From: Yamagishiella unicocca
Lineage: Eukaryota; Chlorophyta; Chlorophyceae; Chlamydomonadales; Volvocaceae
Assembly: GCA_003116995.1 (NCBI GenBank)
Contig: BDSL01000011.1
Span: 682,001-746,000, forward strand
Length of the DNA: 64,000 nt
Direction of reading: 5' to 3'
The first letter of the stretch is position 1; the number at the start of each line of letters is the position of its first letter. Below, piece after piece: positions 20,601 to 31,700 of the stretch. A model generated the notes under the pieces. It was not told where the DNA came from. It searched no databases and saw only the letters and a list, made by a program, of their open reading frames with translations. The position numbers and the translations under genes were made by a program.

Positions 20601-23600
20601 TCGCTCATGGTCCTGTCCCCAGGTGAGACGACGCGATCAGTCGGAGCAGTTGGTTTCGGACGCCAGGACCCTCCCCCGGACGCCGCCGGCGGCGTGTCCA
20701 TGCGCCTCACGGTGCTAATCTGGTCGCCGGACCACCAGCCCCTGGAGCTGAGCGTCCAGAGCCTTGGCCGCTACCTCCCCCTGTCCGCTCCGGCGGTCAG
20801 CTGGGGTCCGGCCGGCGGCGGCGGCGCCGCCGCCGGCTTCCTAGCCACGGTCGCCTTCGGCGTCTTCGAGCTGCCGCCCGCACCGGCCGTCCTCATCGTC
20901 GGGGCGCGCCGTCAGGGCGCCGCGCAGCAGGGTCCCGCCTCCGGTGCCGTGCCGTTGCTGCTGCTCGACGACCCGGGGCTCGCGGCTGAGCTGCACCGAG
21001 GCCTGGGCTCGTGCTTCGGCCTGCCTCCTGGCGCAACCGGCGACGATGGGGGTAGCGCGGGCGCACACGCCTCCGCGGTGGCGGCCCTGCGGGACCTGCT
21101 GGCCGACTGGGGTTTCTTCCTGCATCACGCAACCGCCACCGCAGCAGCAGCGCTCGGCGGTTATGTTGACCCCTCGCCCGCCGCTCCCATCAGCACGGTT
21201 TCGGAGCTCAGGGTGCAGCTGCTGGCTCTGGGGCGGCACCTGCTGAAGTGGTTTGCCGCGTCGGGCGGGAGAGCCCAGTGGCCGTTGACGATGGACAGGA
21301 TCCGGATGGAGCTCCTGGCGTTGGGGGCGGACCCCCTGGAGGTGTACGACACGGCGTCGTCAACGGAGGCGGCGTCAACGGAGGCGGCGTCGGCGGAGGC
21401 GGTGTCGGCGGAGGTGGAGGTGGCGGGAGAGCAGGAGGGTACGGCAACTGGGCCCGCAGCTTGGCTGATGGCGGCGGCGTCGCCGCCGTCGTCGCTGCAA
21501 GGGACGCCCACGCTGACTTTCGCGGCGGCGGCTCTGAGGCCGGGCGTGCGGCTGCCGCAGAGCTCTCCGACCCAGAACCTGCTGCATGACGTGTGCCGCT
21601 GCCTGGGCGAGCAGCACCTCTCGCCACTGAAGCCGCCGCACGGCAGAGAGCCGCCATCGCCGCCGCCGCCGCCGCCGCCGCTGCAGCAGCAGCAGCCAAT
21701 CGCGATTGCGAGTGCGCCCGCCACGCCGCCGCAAAACGGCGCCGCCAGCGCCGCCGCCGCCGTCCCGCCTCCTGCCTCCGGCCGGCTGAGGGCCGACGCT
21801 ATCTCACCCAGCGCTGCCAGTGGTGAGTCCGAGGGCGCCGCGCGCGGAGAGCAGCACGGGGTCGAACAGCGGACCAGCTCGGCTGGGTACAGCAGCGCCG
21901 ACTGCTCCGCCTCAATCATCGCGTCTTGCGGTGCCCGCAGCAGCGGCGGCGGCGGCAGCGGCGGCGGCGGCAGCGGCGGCGGCGGCAGCGGCGGCGGCGG
22001 CGCTGATGCTGCTACAGCCTCTTTCGGCACCTGGTTGATGGGCCCTATCCGAGGGGCGCGGGCCTTCCTGACCGAGCTGGACCACCCCGACTACCGCATC
22101 TATTTGCAAGAATACACCGCCAGCCAAATGCGAGCCATGTAAGCCCCTCTGGGTTGCCCTTCGTTCGTTAGTTCCTGCCACGTAAGGCCCCTCTGGGTTG
22201 CCCTTGTTTGTGTCCGGCGCCCCCTTCCCTCCTTCAGTCTCTCTTCGACCACCCACCGCTTAGGGTTGCCAGCACCCCCCTCCATTCGCATCCCCTCCAT
22301 TAGCATCCCCTCCATTTCGCACCCCCCCCTCCATTCGCATCCCCTCCATTTCGCACCCCCTCCATTCGCATCCCCTCGTACCATGTGTGGGTACACGTAC
22401 CAACCCACCCGTCCCCGCGCTTCCTTGCCACCCGCCCACCCCTCCCCGCGCGTTTCGCCTCGCCGCTGTTCCTCCCCTGGAGCAGTGACATGCTGGTCTT
22501 CCTGTCCATCGGCGGCATCATGCTGCGCACCTGGATACAGGAGCCGCGGTGGCGGCAGCGGTCCAGGTGGGACTTCCTGCTCCACCACGCCGCCATCATG
22601 CTGCCGCTGACGGCCAACGTGGTTAGCTCCGTGAGCTTCCTGCTACTGCCGCGACCCATCTGGGCGCAGCTGGTGCAGGTGCTGCAGGCGCCACGCATGG
22701 CCGGTGAGGCGCCGGCTGGGGATTGACGTGCGTGTGCGTGTGGTGTCTTGTGTTTTGTGTTTTTTAGGCTTCAGTTTTCTGTGGTCGGGCTTGGTATTGG
22801 GTTAGGCGGGAAGGACAATAGTGGCCGCCCCATGTGCGATGTCAGCCGAGACTCAACAAAAACCCTTCGCCGTTTCTTCTTCTGCTGCTGCTGTTGTTAC
22901 TGTTGTTACTATTTGCTGCTGCCGCTGCTGCCGGCACTGCCCAATCAGGCTACATACTCGCCAACGCAGTGGTCGGCTACTGCGGGTTCGAGCTGGCGGG
23001 TGGGGTGCGGTCGTACGCCATGAGCTCGGCGGTGTGGGCGGGAGACGCGATCGCGCTGGGGACGTCAATAACGGTGGGTCGGGTGGGAGGGGGGCCCGAG
23101 TGGGTCGGGTGGGTGCAAGTGGATGGGGGCTTCGGGCCCCGTCGAGGCGGCGAATGTAAACGGTTCTCGCTTTAAGAGGCTTTAAGGGGCTTTAAGAGGC
23201 TGGAGACGTGCAGGGCTATGGGACGACTGGGCCGGGGTGAGGACTCAACAGGTGAACCTAAAGAGGACTGGACCGTGGTGGGGGTGGGGTGGAGAAGGCG
23301 CCGGCCCCTTATCAGCCGTCGGCAAGGTCATGCTTCGAAACCCAATGAAACCCCATGAAACCCCATGAAACCCAGTGAAACCCAGTGAAACCCCATGAAA
23401 CCCATTCAAACCCAATCTATCCTCGCTCCGTCCAGGTCATGCCCGCCACCGCCATCATCCTTGCTGCCCTGCGGGCGCCCACCCACGTCGCCATGTGGCG
23501 AGCCATCGGCGCCCCCTTCAGCGACTGCTACCTCGCCTGGCGCGCGGCGAGCTTGGCGGCGATGACCGTGCTGGCAAACCTGGCGCTCCATGCCGTACTG

Positions 23601-23870
23601 CTGACGTCACTGCACCGCAAGAAGCGCCACCTACGCCTTGCCGCAGGGCGCCAGGGCACGGAGGAGGAGGAGGCGGCGCGGCGGCCGGAGGGGTGCGGGT
23701 GCGGGCATAAAGGCTGCAGCGGCGGCGGCGGTTGTCGGCTGTGCGGGGGGGCCGAGGGGGGGCAGAGCCTAGGCACGCTGGTTGTGTTTTGTCGCATCCT
23801 CGCCGGTGGCAGTGGCGCAGGGGGGGCCGTCAAGGGCGGCGGCGCGGCTGTGGCGGAAGGCAAGAAGTAG
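17678..23870 (+). CDS. Multi-pass membrane protein with SPL1-like region but no SBP domain (paralogue B)
   Basis: Exons read: 17678-18196, 18637-19716, 20178-22138, 22486-22703, 22949-23073, 23436-23870, about 1,445 aa. ATG at 17678 follows an in-frame TGA at 17663. Residues 1-200 contain several hydrophobic helices, for example SVLATFHLSTLVLNLLL and YAILSLPCLALLCVRY. A long Ala/Thr-rich linker leads to the SPL1-like region: YVRRGCIE near residue 528, a WSP...GRYLPLS segment, PLLLLDDPGLAAEL near 793, LRDLLADWGFFLHHA near 838 (compare the FIHEIGWLLHR type of SPL1) and HLLKWFAASGG near 886. Five hydrophobic segments follow from about residue 1190, then a basic, Gly/Cys-rich tail. Exon joins after GCIE and in the membrane region match paralogue A in place and phase. 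No SBP domain is seen. Function is unknown; a membrane sensor or membrane-tethered regulator is speculation. Confidence 0.78.
19573..19739 (+). repeat. 167-bp block identical to 10897-11063
   Basis: This is the partner of the block in paralogue A, again covering the end of the SPL1-like exon and the first 23 bp of the intron. Confidence 0.9.
19831..20041. repeat. (ACC)n microsatellite of about 210 bp in intron 2 of paralogue B
   Basis: ACC triplets, mixed with TGCACC at the left end, run almost unbroken to 20041. The array is intronic: it lies between the donor after 19716 and the acceptor before 20178. The long poly-His, poly-Thr, poly-Gly and poly-Val open frames it generates are not proteins. 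Confidence 0.95.
23336..23410. repeat. 11-bp tandem repeat in last intron of paralogue B
   Basis: About seven copies of GAAACCCCATG and close variants end shortly before the acceptor of the last exon (23436). Confidence 0.8.
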
Positions 23871-26166
23871 TAGCGAGGTGTGCTGGTGGCGTGGACCCGC
23901 GTCCGCTTAGGATGCATGAGGCCGCCTGAAACCGTGCGTGGCGTACCGAGGTGTGGTGTGGGAGGTGCAGGTGGGAGGTGCAGGTGGGGCCTTTCCGCGA
24001 CCCGCAGGGCCTTCCTTTGGGACTGGGCAGCAGTCGTTGCCCGCTCCCTGCACCTAGCCAGCTGGTCGTGGGGGAGGGGGAGACGCATGGTCGCGCGGAG
24101 GGAGGTGGAGGGAGGTGGAGGGAGGTGGAGGGAGGCGGAGGGAGGTGGAGAGAGGTGTATAAAATTTTGGGCGTGAAGGGGGAGTGGTTGATCATGCCCG
24201 TGAGGGGATCATGGCGGTTGTCTGGGGCTCGGGGGGAGGGGTGTTGGTGGTGCTTGCGTGCGGGCGTGTTTTGCCGCGTTATAAGCTAATTCCACGTGCA
24301 TGTGCGTATGTGTATCAATGCGTTTTGGAAGCTAAGGACCAAGGAGCTCCAGGAGAACCCATTCAGGATCCGGGGAGATCCAGGAGAATCCATTTCGCGC
24401 TTGCGTGCGGCGGGTTATGACATGAATTCGATCCGCTGCATGCATGCAGGTGATCTGCCCGGAACAATTGATCTATACGGAAGCAGTTTATCTATAAGGA
24501 AGAAGTTATCTGTGCGGAAGAAGCGATATGTACGGAAGAAGAGATCCTACCTGTTTGGTGCTCGGGTAGAGGCTCGCAACGAGCCTCCGGGTCGGAGGTG
24601 CGTGCCTCCAGGCTTTGTGTGGCGGCCGCTGGCCTCGCCCCCTGTCAGTCGGCTTCCAACTGCAGGTTTTAGGGGAAAGGGCAGACGCCTGAGATTTCGG
24701 CGGGTCTCATTTGGTTGTGGTTGTTGGTAGTTGGTGGTTGTGGTAGTAGTGGTATTGGTTGGATTGGGGGGGCTGGCGGTGGCGGTGCTGTCTTGGGAGA
24801 TGCCCACCGCCTAGGCCGCACGCGGGCTGATGCTTAAAGCTGTGGACACTAAAGCAGCTGTCTGGGCTTCGATGTGCGCGTGCAGGAACTGCACGAGGGC
24901 GCGTGTTGGTAGCATGCTTTTACCTCCTGCTGCTGCTCGCGTGCCCGCCGAACGCCGCACGACTGGTGCCATTACGCCGTCGGGTGGCTTGTCTTAACCC
25001 TAATCGTTGGGTCGTCTTAATCCTAATCGTGTTATTTGTCTTAATTCTAGTGTGGCGAGCCCCTTCCCGTCCGAAGATGAGGAAGGGTACCTAAAGACTC
25101 GCGACGAGCTGTCTGTGGAGCGAACAATTGCGGCCGCCCTCCACCCGCCTCGATGTACGACGCACCGGAGGTTGCTCGTCCTGTCGCTTTCGAAAGTCAC
25201 GGCTTAGGGGACGTGTGGCAGTGATGATGTGTGTGAGTAGCGGAGACGCCGGGCGTTGCGAATCGGCGCAGCAAACGGATAATTGAAGTTTAAATGGCTG
25301 GAGGGCATCGAACCTACGCGCATCGAACCTACGCGTATGTGCGCGGTGCAGTTGCCTCGCGCTCGCTGTGTGGGTCGCGGGCCTTCCCGTCGCAATTGCT
25401 CAGAAGCTTAGCCGAAGTAAATACGTGGCGCTCGGTGCGGCCACACTGTGGACCTAAGCTTCGACGCAGTCATGAGAGTAGTAGTCCTAAAAGTTCGCAT
25501 ATGAGTTAGCAACCGCGAGCAGGGGCACGTGCAGCGAAGGGGCAGATGCGGAAAGACAATGGGCTTGGCTGTGAATTGCATATCGCTTTGTTTCAGTTTG
25601 TGGCGTGGGTGTATGTTGCTGTTGTTGTTATTTTGGGTGACGGTGCCGGCGGTTGCCAGGGTCGAGGCTCTCGAGAGGGCGCGCTCTCCCCTGTGCTGCG
25701 CGGGTATGTGTGACCGCTTGCATGTTGGGGATGGTGGTGTGGAGGGGGCCATGGGGGAGGGGGCATGGGCGTGTGAGCCGAACAGGGGGCCGCACTCGCG
25801 GCTGCCATACAAGCATCGAGCGCTCCCGTGCCGTGCGTGTCCATTGCTCGACTGCTGCCCGCTGGCGGCGCGCTCTCTGCGGCACGTGTGTACGACTGGC
25901 GGGCTGTACAGGTGGGGATCAAGGAGGACGTACTTCGGACGGAGGCGTTTCAGGGTTTCTAGATGAGGACGCTTGAGGAAATCGAAGAGGTACCGCTGAG
26001 TCCAGATTCACCCCACCTGCTGTGGCGGCCGGTGCCGGCGGGCGGGATCAACTCCAAGGGCAGTGCTGCAGGAGAGGATGCATGTATCACCAAGGGCAAT
26101 GAGTTGGTGTTTATCCCAGCGGACGTCGCCCGGCGTCTGCGCTGTCGAGCATGCGAGTAATAATGC

Positions 26167-26698
26167 CATGTATACAGTGTTTTTTTTTTAAGTAATATAT
26201 TACTTAAAAGGAATAAATGGGGGGTTGGGGCTTGGAAAAAATGGAACAGATCGAGGCCGACCCGTACATTTTTATTACTTCAGCCACACGTGCAGGACCC
26301 CAAACGCAACCGCCTGGACGAGCACCTGGCGCTGTGCGTGCGCATGTTCACGCAGGACTTGTTCGACCTGCACACATTCCCGTTTGGTGACGCACTGCGG
26401 AAGTGGCTGGCCAGCAGCAGCAGGGGGCGGTACATGATGAACGGGTAGAGACCCAGCGCTACTGTGCTGCGGTTTGCCCTAACAAATGACACTAAGAAAC
26501 ACACCGACTGTACGTGGCTCTGGGTCTGTGAAAGGACTTGTAACTTATCGGGGGGGGTCTGGGGGGGGCGGAGCCCCCCCAGCGCCGCACGCTATGGAAC
26601 AAATATGGAACAAATATCAAACACCCCTGAAATTTTATTACTTAAGATGGAATAAATCGAGACCCCCCTAAAACGAAAAAAAAACACTGCATGTATAC
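26167..26698. mobile_element. Possible small element with inverted termini
   Basis: The left end (CATGTATACAGTG followed by ten T) and the right end (nine A followed by CACTGCATGTATAC) are imperfect inverted repeats. Inside them lie a second inverted pair (ACTTAAAAGGAATAAAT at the left, ATTACTTAAGATGGAATAAAT at the right) and a G/C palindrome near 26557-26580. No transposase gene and no clear target-site duplication were found, so this would be a non-autonomous, MITE-like element. Confidence 0.4.
26296..26448 (+). pseudogene. Orphan exon-like fragment inside the inverted-terminus element
   Basis: After an acceptor-like CACGTGCAG an open frame of 50 codons runs to TAG at 26446-26448. It has normal protein-like composition (DPKRNRLDEHLALCVRMF near its start, RGRYMMNG at its end), unlike the low-complexity frames around it. 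It resembles a last exon, perhaps of a transposase or of a captured host gene. No family is recognised with confidence and no upstream exon could be joined to it. Confidence 0.35.
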
Positions 26699-27101
26699 TG
26701 CTTGCTTTTCGCGCTGCACGATACATGTAACATGCGTTGTTTAGGGTTTGACGACTAAGTATGCCACGAGGGTCGGCCGGCTTGTGCGAGCGGGGCACAA
26801 CCGCCATTGTACGAAAGGTGCTGTACACTGACATCGCTCGTACGCTACGTCAGCTACCCGGAATGCAAATTGGTCGGAGCCAGACAATGGCCACCGTCCT
26901 GGACGCGATTGCAAAATCGGAAGCAGGAGGCTGGGCGCTTTCACCATTCTTACACACGCCTTGGATGGTATCTGCTCGAGCCTCTGTCCCTACGTGAGAC
27001 CGCCCCATGTTACTATTGGTTGCCCAGGGTTAGCGACGTGAAATATCACACACACACACACGACTACTGGAGCCCTGCGTAGTCCAGCGGGCGACGTTGG
27101 G

Positions 27102-27243
27102 GCTTAGCCTGTGCCTGCATGTGCCATCCATCACCATCTTAGCCTGTGCTTGCATGTGCCATCCATCACCATCTTAGCCTGTGCTTGCATGTGCCATCCA
27201 TCACCATCTTAGCCTGTGCTTGCATGTGCCATCCATCACCATT
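27102..27243. repeat. 35-bp tandem repeat, four copies
   Basis: The unit begins CTTAGCCTGTGCTTGCATGT and ends CCATCCATCACCAT. Copies start near 27103, 27138, 27173 and 27208, with one C/T difference in the first. Confidence 0.9.
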
Positions 27244-28706
27244 TTCGCCAGGCGGTGCATGATTGCGGGTTAACGGCCGCAGGGCACGCCAAGATGAGAA
27301 GGTGGCGGCCAAGAGATAGGGACGTGTGAAGCAGTTGCGATCCTACTCCGGCTTGTCGCAACCGCCATTGTACCTGACGCATCATGCGTATCACCTTGAA
27401 TGAGGACACGCAAAGCGCTTTCCGCAATCGTCCAAAGGGGCCTAGCTAAAGTCAAAACCTTAACTAACCGAACCGACCGCAATTTCTCTCCTGTGAACAT
27501 TAAATAAACAATCCTCAATGTCAAATTTCATTACAGGGTTCAGGATCTGGAGGCGATGGTCGTGACATCAGCAAGCTAGCACCAGCAAGCTTGTTTCGGA
27601 GCCCGCTTCAATTATGTACGCAGCCATTGGCTAGCTTGGATGCATCATGGTAGTATCTGTCGCTACCATTTACTCCAATGGAATTCCTTAACTGCACGCA
27701 GCACGCTTAGTTAGTCCAACGATGTGACTGCGAGCCATAAGCCCGTGCAGACGTCAAATGCTACCCTTACCCTTGGCTGTAGTCCCAAATCATATCATTG
27801 CGTCTTGTATTGTGGGGATTTGGCAGAGCGGGGGAGCGTCAGCGATGTTGGCCAGGCATATGGGCACGCTTCGGAGTAAAACTGGTTGTGGGAGCATTCA
27901 CGTATGTCAGCGTCAGGGGCATAGCGTACCGGCGCGGCAACACTTGCTGGCGGTGGGTTATGGCTGGCGCACCAGTATCGGCATATGCCCGACAGGAACA
28001 CAGCGACTGTTTCCGGACAGGTAAGAGCTTGTGCGTCGTAATATAAATATCTATACGCTGCGACGGAGCAATTGATGACAGTCAGCATCCGAACCGGCGG
28101 GCGTCACGAGCATCGCGACCAGGCGCCTTCTCTACGCTATCCACAGAAGCTCTGCATCGCCGTAGTATACCTGTATGAGCATATACTACAAGGAAGCCCT
28201 CGCACAACGAATGTTTCGCATGACGGCGGCCAGGGCCCGCGGGACCACACACGTAGTTCCGTCACCAAGCCTACCTCTTCCAGCATCCAACGTGCTCACC
28301 CCAGCAAACTTGGGGGCAAGCTTTACCCATGCTACCAATATCTCTGCGTTGCAATGTTGGTCGCCATGCGGCTGAAGCATCCCGGTGCTGGGGGAGCCCT
28401 TTGCGCGGGTGGGTGGCGAACACGGGGCCGCCTGGAAATGCCGCACGCCACTCATCCGTACGACGTGTACGGCAGGGCGTGTACGACCCTGTCGGTCCCT
28501 CCATCTTTCCCCCCTCTCCCTTGCCGATGGGACAATCCTTGCCGTACAAGCGCTCCTCTCCCCCAGCCACACCGCCATTCCCCCGCACGCTGTCCTCACC
28601 TCCCCCCAAACCCTCCCTCGCTTTCCCCCCAAACCCTAAACCCCTTCCCCCCTTCCTCCCCGCCACTTCCCGCCCCTCCACATCCACCTTGGCCCCCCGC
28701 TCATAG

Positions 28707-31700
28707 GCCCAACCTGCACATCAGTTCCTCCGCAGCCTCTGCCGCCGCGGCCGGGGCCGGCAGCAGCGGCCCCCGCGGCTTGGGCCTGAGCGGTCTGAGC
28801 CCCGGGCCGGAGCGCACCCCGGCTGAGCGCCACAAGGATGAGCTGCACACGCTGAACGTCGGTGCGTCAAAGGGTGGGCGCTGGGTGGGGCGGGTGTTGG
28901 GCGTGTGTTTGGCGTGAGGGGATCGTGAGGAATGGGGTTGGGCGGGTGTTGGGCGTGTGTTTGGCGTGAGGGGATCGTGAGGAATGGGGTCGGCGGGGTC
29001 CGGGGTTATGGGGTCCGGGGTTCTGGCAGTCTGGGGGCCCGCCAAGGTTGTGGGTTGCTGGGGGGGAGGTGAGCGGCCAGGACCGAAGGTCTGTCCGTGG
29101 TAGTGGTGGTGGTGGTGGTGGTGGTGGCGGTGGTGGCGGTGGTGGTGGGGTCGTTGCATGTGTTATGAGGTTGGGTCGATTTGGGGTCTGCCGCCCGGGG
29201 TAGGGACTAGGCATGGGGTCGGTTGGCTAATTAATCACTTTGCTGTGCGAAGTTTGAAAAATCGATAGGAAGCTAGATATCCTTTAGAGGTGCAGGTAGC
29301 TAGATATCCTTTGGAGATGCAGGATGCACCTACCTGCTGCTACTGCTGCCGCCGGAGATGGCGGCGACAGCAGGTTGTTGTCGGTGGTGGTGGTGGTGGT
29401 GGTGGTGCGGTGGTTGTTGTTGTTGTTGGTGGTGGTGGTGGTGGTGGTGGTGGTGCGGTTGTTGATCCCCGGTTGCCCCTTGCCCTGCCAGTCCGGCATG
29501 AGGCGGTGCCTGGTAGCCCTGTACGACACAGAGTCGTACATTCCTCACCCCGCCTCCGCACGCTGTTCCCGCCCGCCACCCCCCGGCCTGCTGTATCCTG
29601 TCGTACAGCCATCGTCGCCAACGTGCTGATCTTCGGAGCCAAGCTGTGGGCCCACAGCATGTCGGGCTCGTCGTCCATGCTGGCGGAGGCCATGCATTCA
29701 GTGGCGGACGTGCTGAACCAGGTGCGAGCGTTTGGTCGTTGCTTCTGCCTGGGTCGGTTGGTCGTTGCTTCTGTCTGGGTCGGTCGGTTGTTGCTTCTGG
29801 TTGAGTTGGTTGGGGGGTTTGGGCTGGGCTGGTTGGCGGACGCTGCAGCCAGTCCCCGTCGCTTGTAATGACGATGGTGGGTCCTAAAGGCATCGCTGCC
29901 TCTCCTTCGACTCTGCAGCGACGTACAGTCTCCCCCTAACCCGCCCTCCTGCTGCTCAGTTACACTTCATCTACCCCTCACACCTTTTATTGTAACCCCT
30001 CACTGCTCCCGCTCCCACTCCCGCCGCCCCCGTCCCTGCTTCCAGATGCTCCTGCGCATAGGGCTGCTGAAGGCACAAAAGGGCCCTACGGAGATGCACC
30101 CGTACGGCTACGCGCGGGATCGCTTCGTCTGGAGCCTGATCTCGGCCGTTGGGATCTTCTTCCTGGGAGCAGGTAGGTTGGGGCCAGGGAGGGTCCGTCG
30201 GCGATGGGGCTGAACGAGTGGCGGCGGCCGCCGAAGGTCGACATACGATCTCCGGCTTTAGTTTCTTCAACCAACATCAGCATGCATCTGGAACCGTCTG
30301 TTCTCAACGGTGTTATCCTCGTACCCGGGTTTTCCTTGCAACCTCGCCCTTTTGGCCCCTGCCGATCGCCGCCAACCTAACCTCCTTCCTCTGCAACCCA
30401 CTTGGCCCCCTCCCTGGACGCTTCCCCCCTTCCTTCCCCCATGGTTTTTCTCTTTACACCCCCCTTCCAGGCGCTTCCTTCATCCACGGGTTGCACACCC
30501 TCATGGAGCATCGCGAGCTGGGACACATGGGCTGGACGTACGGAGGTGGGGCCGGGCGGGAATTAGGTTTTGGGGGCTGCTTCAATCACGCCTCCTTTCC
30601 TAACCGCTGAAACCCCAAACACCCGTCTCCTTGCCCTCCCCCCCCGCCCCCCGCCCCCCGCCCGTACCGATGATGTTGTGGTCCCCTCAAAACCTCTAAA
30701 CCTCTCCCCGTGCATCATGACCGCCCGTCCGGCTGCGCAGTGCTGCTGGTTTCGGGGCTGCTGGAGGGCTACTCGCTGTGGGTCGCGACCCGAGTGGTCG
30801 TCGCCGGAGCCGCCTCGCGCCGCATGGGGGTCCTGCAGTACATCCGCAGCGGGATGGACCCGACCACGGTGGCTGTTATGATGGAGGACGGGGGGGCGGT
30901 GCTGGGCCTTATCATCGCAGGTGGGCAAAGGGGGGGGCGGTGCTGGGCCTTATCATCGCAGGTGGGCAAGGGGGGGGGCGGTGCTGGGCGTTATCATCGC
31001 AGGTGGGCAAGGGGAGGGGCGGTGCTGGGCGTTATCATCGCAGGTGGGCAAGGGGGGGGGCGGTGCTGGGCGTTATCATCGCAGGTGGGCAAGGGGGGGG
31101 GGCGGTGCTGGGCCTTATCATCGCAGGTGGGCAAGGGGGGGGGGGGCGGTGCTGGGCCTTATCATCGCAGGTGGGCAAGGGGAGGGGCGGTGCTGGGTTT
31201 GGTCATCGCGGGCGGGCGGATGAGGCCGGTCGTGCGGTTTGCTGCGAGCGGCGGGCACGATGCCATTGTGGATAGGTGCACGGTGCCCACTGCCCTTGCG
31301 CTCCCTGCTCATCCTCAACTGCACCCATCCACGCCACCAGTCACCTACCCCCCCCCCGCCACCAGTCACCTACCCCCCCCCCACGCGCCCCATCATTCAA
31401 CACCGCCCGCTCCTTGTCAAATTGCCCAACCCCTGACCCGCGGGACGGCCCAGGTGCTTGTACGGCGCTGGCCCAGGCGACCGGCAACGCGATGTGGGAC
31501 GCCGCAGGCTCCATTCTGGTGGGTCCCCACCGCCCTGCACCGCACACCCCACTCCACCCCACGCGTTTCATCGCCACCCAGCCGCACCGCACCGCGCTGG
31601 GGTTGGTGTGGTTGGCGAATGGTCGAATGAGGGCTCAAAATGCCCATGTTAGGGCCCAGCCCATAGACCTGTCCCTGCTCCCGAACCGCACAAGCGGTGG

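Larger units (their letters stand above)
23871..28706. other. Mostly non-genic stretch
   Basis: No complete gene is supported in these 4.8 kb. It holds GGAGGTGGA-type repeats near 24100-24155, four degenerate 18-bp units near 24466-24545 (around GGAAGAAG), a doubled CATCGAACCTACGCG near 25307, a 65-codon open frame at 25963-26160 of unknown status, the inverted-terminus element at 26167-26698 and a 35-bp repeat at 27102-27243. The 5' exon or exons of the ZnT9-like gene, with its start and any targeting peptide, should lie in the right-hand part but were not identified. Confidence 0.5.

Noticed and set aside
25529..25966. Open frame of 145 codons with a hydrophobic N-terminal stretch
   Set aside because: Composition is irregular, other frames of similar length overlap it on both strands and no homologue is recognised. 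It is probably a GC-rich chance frame.
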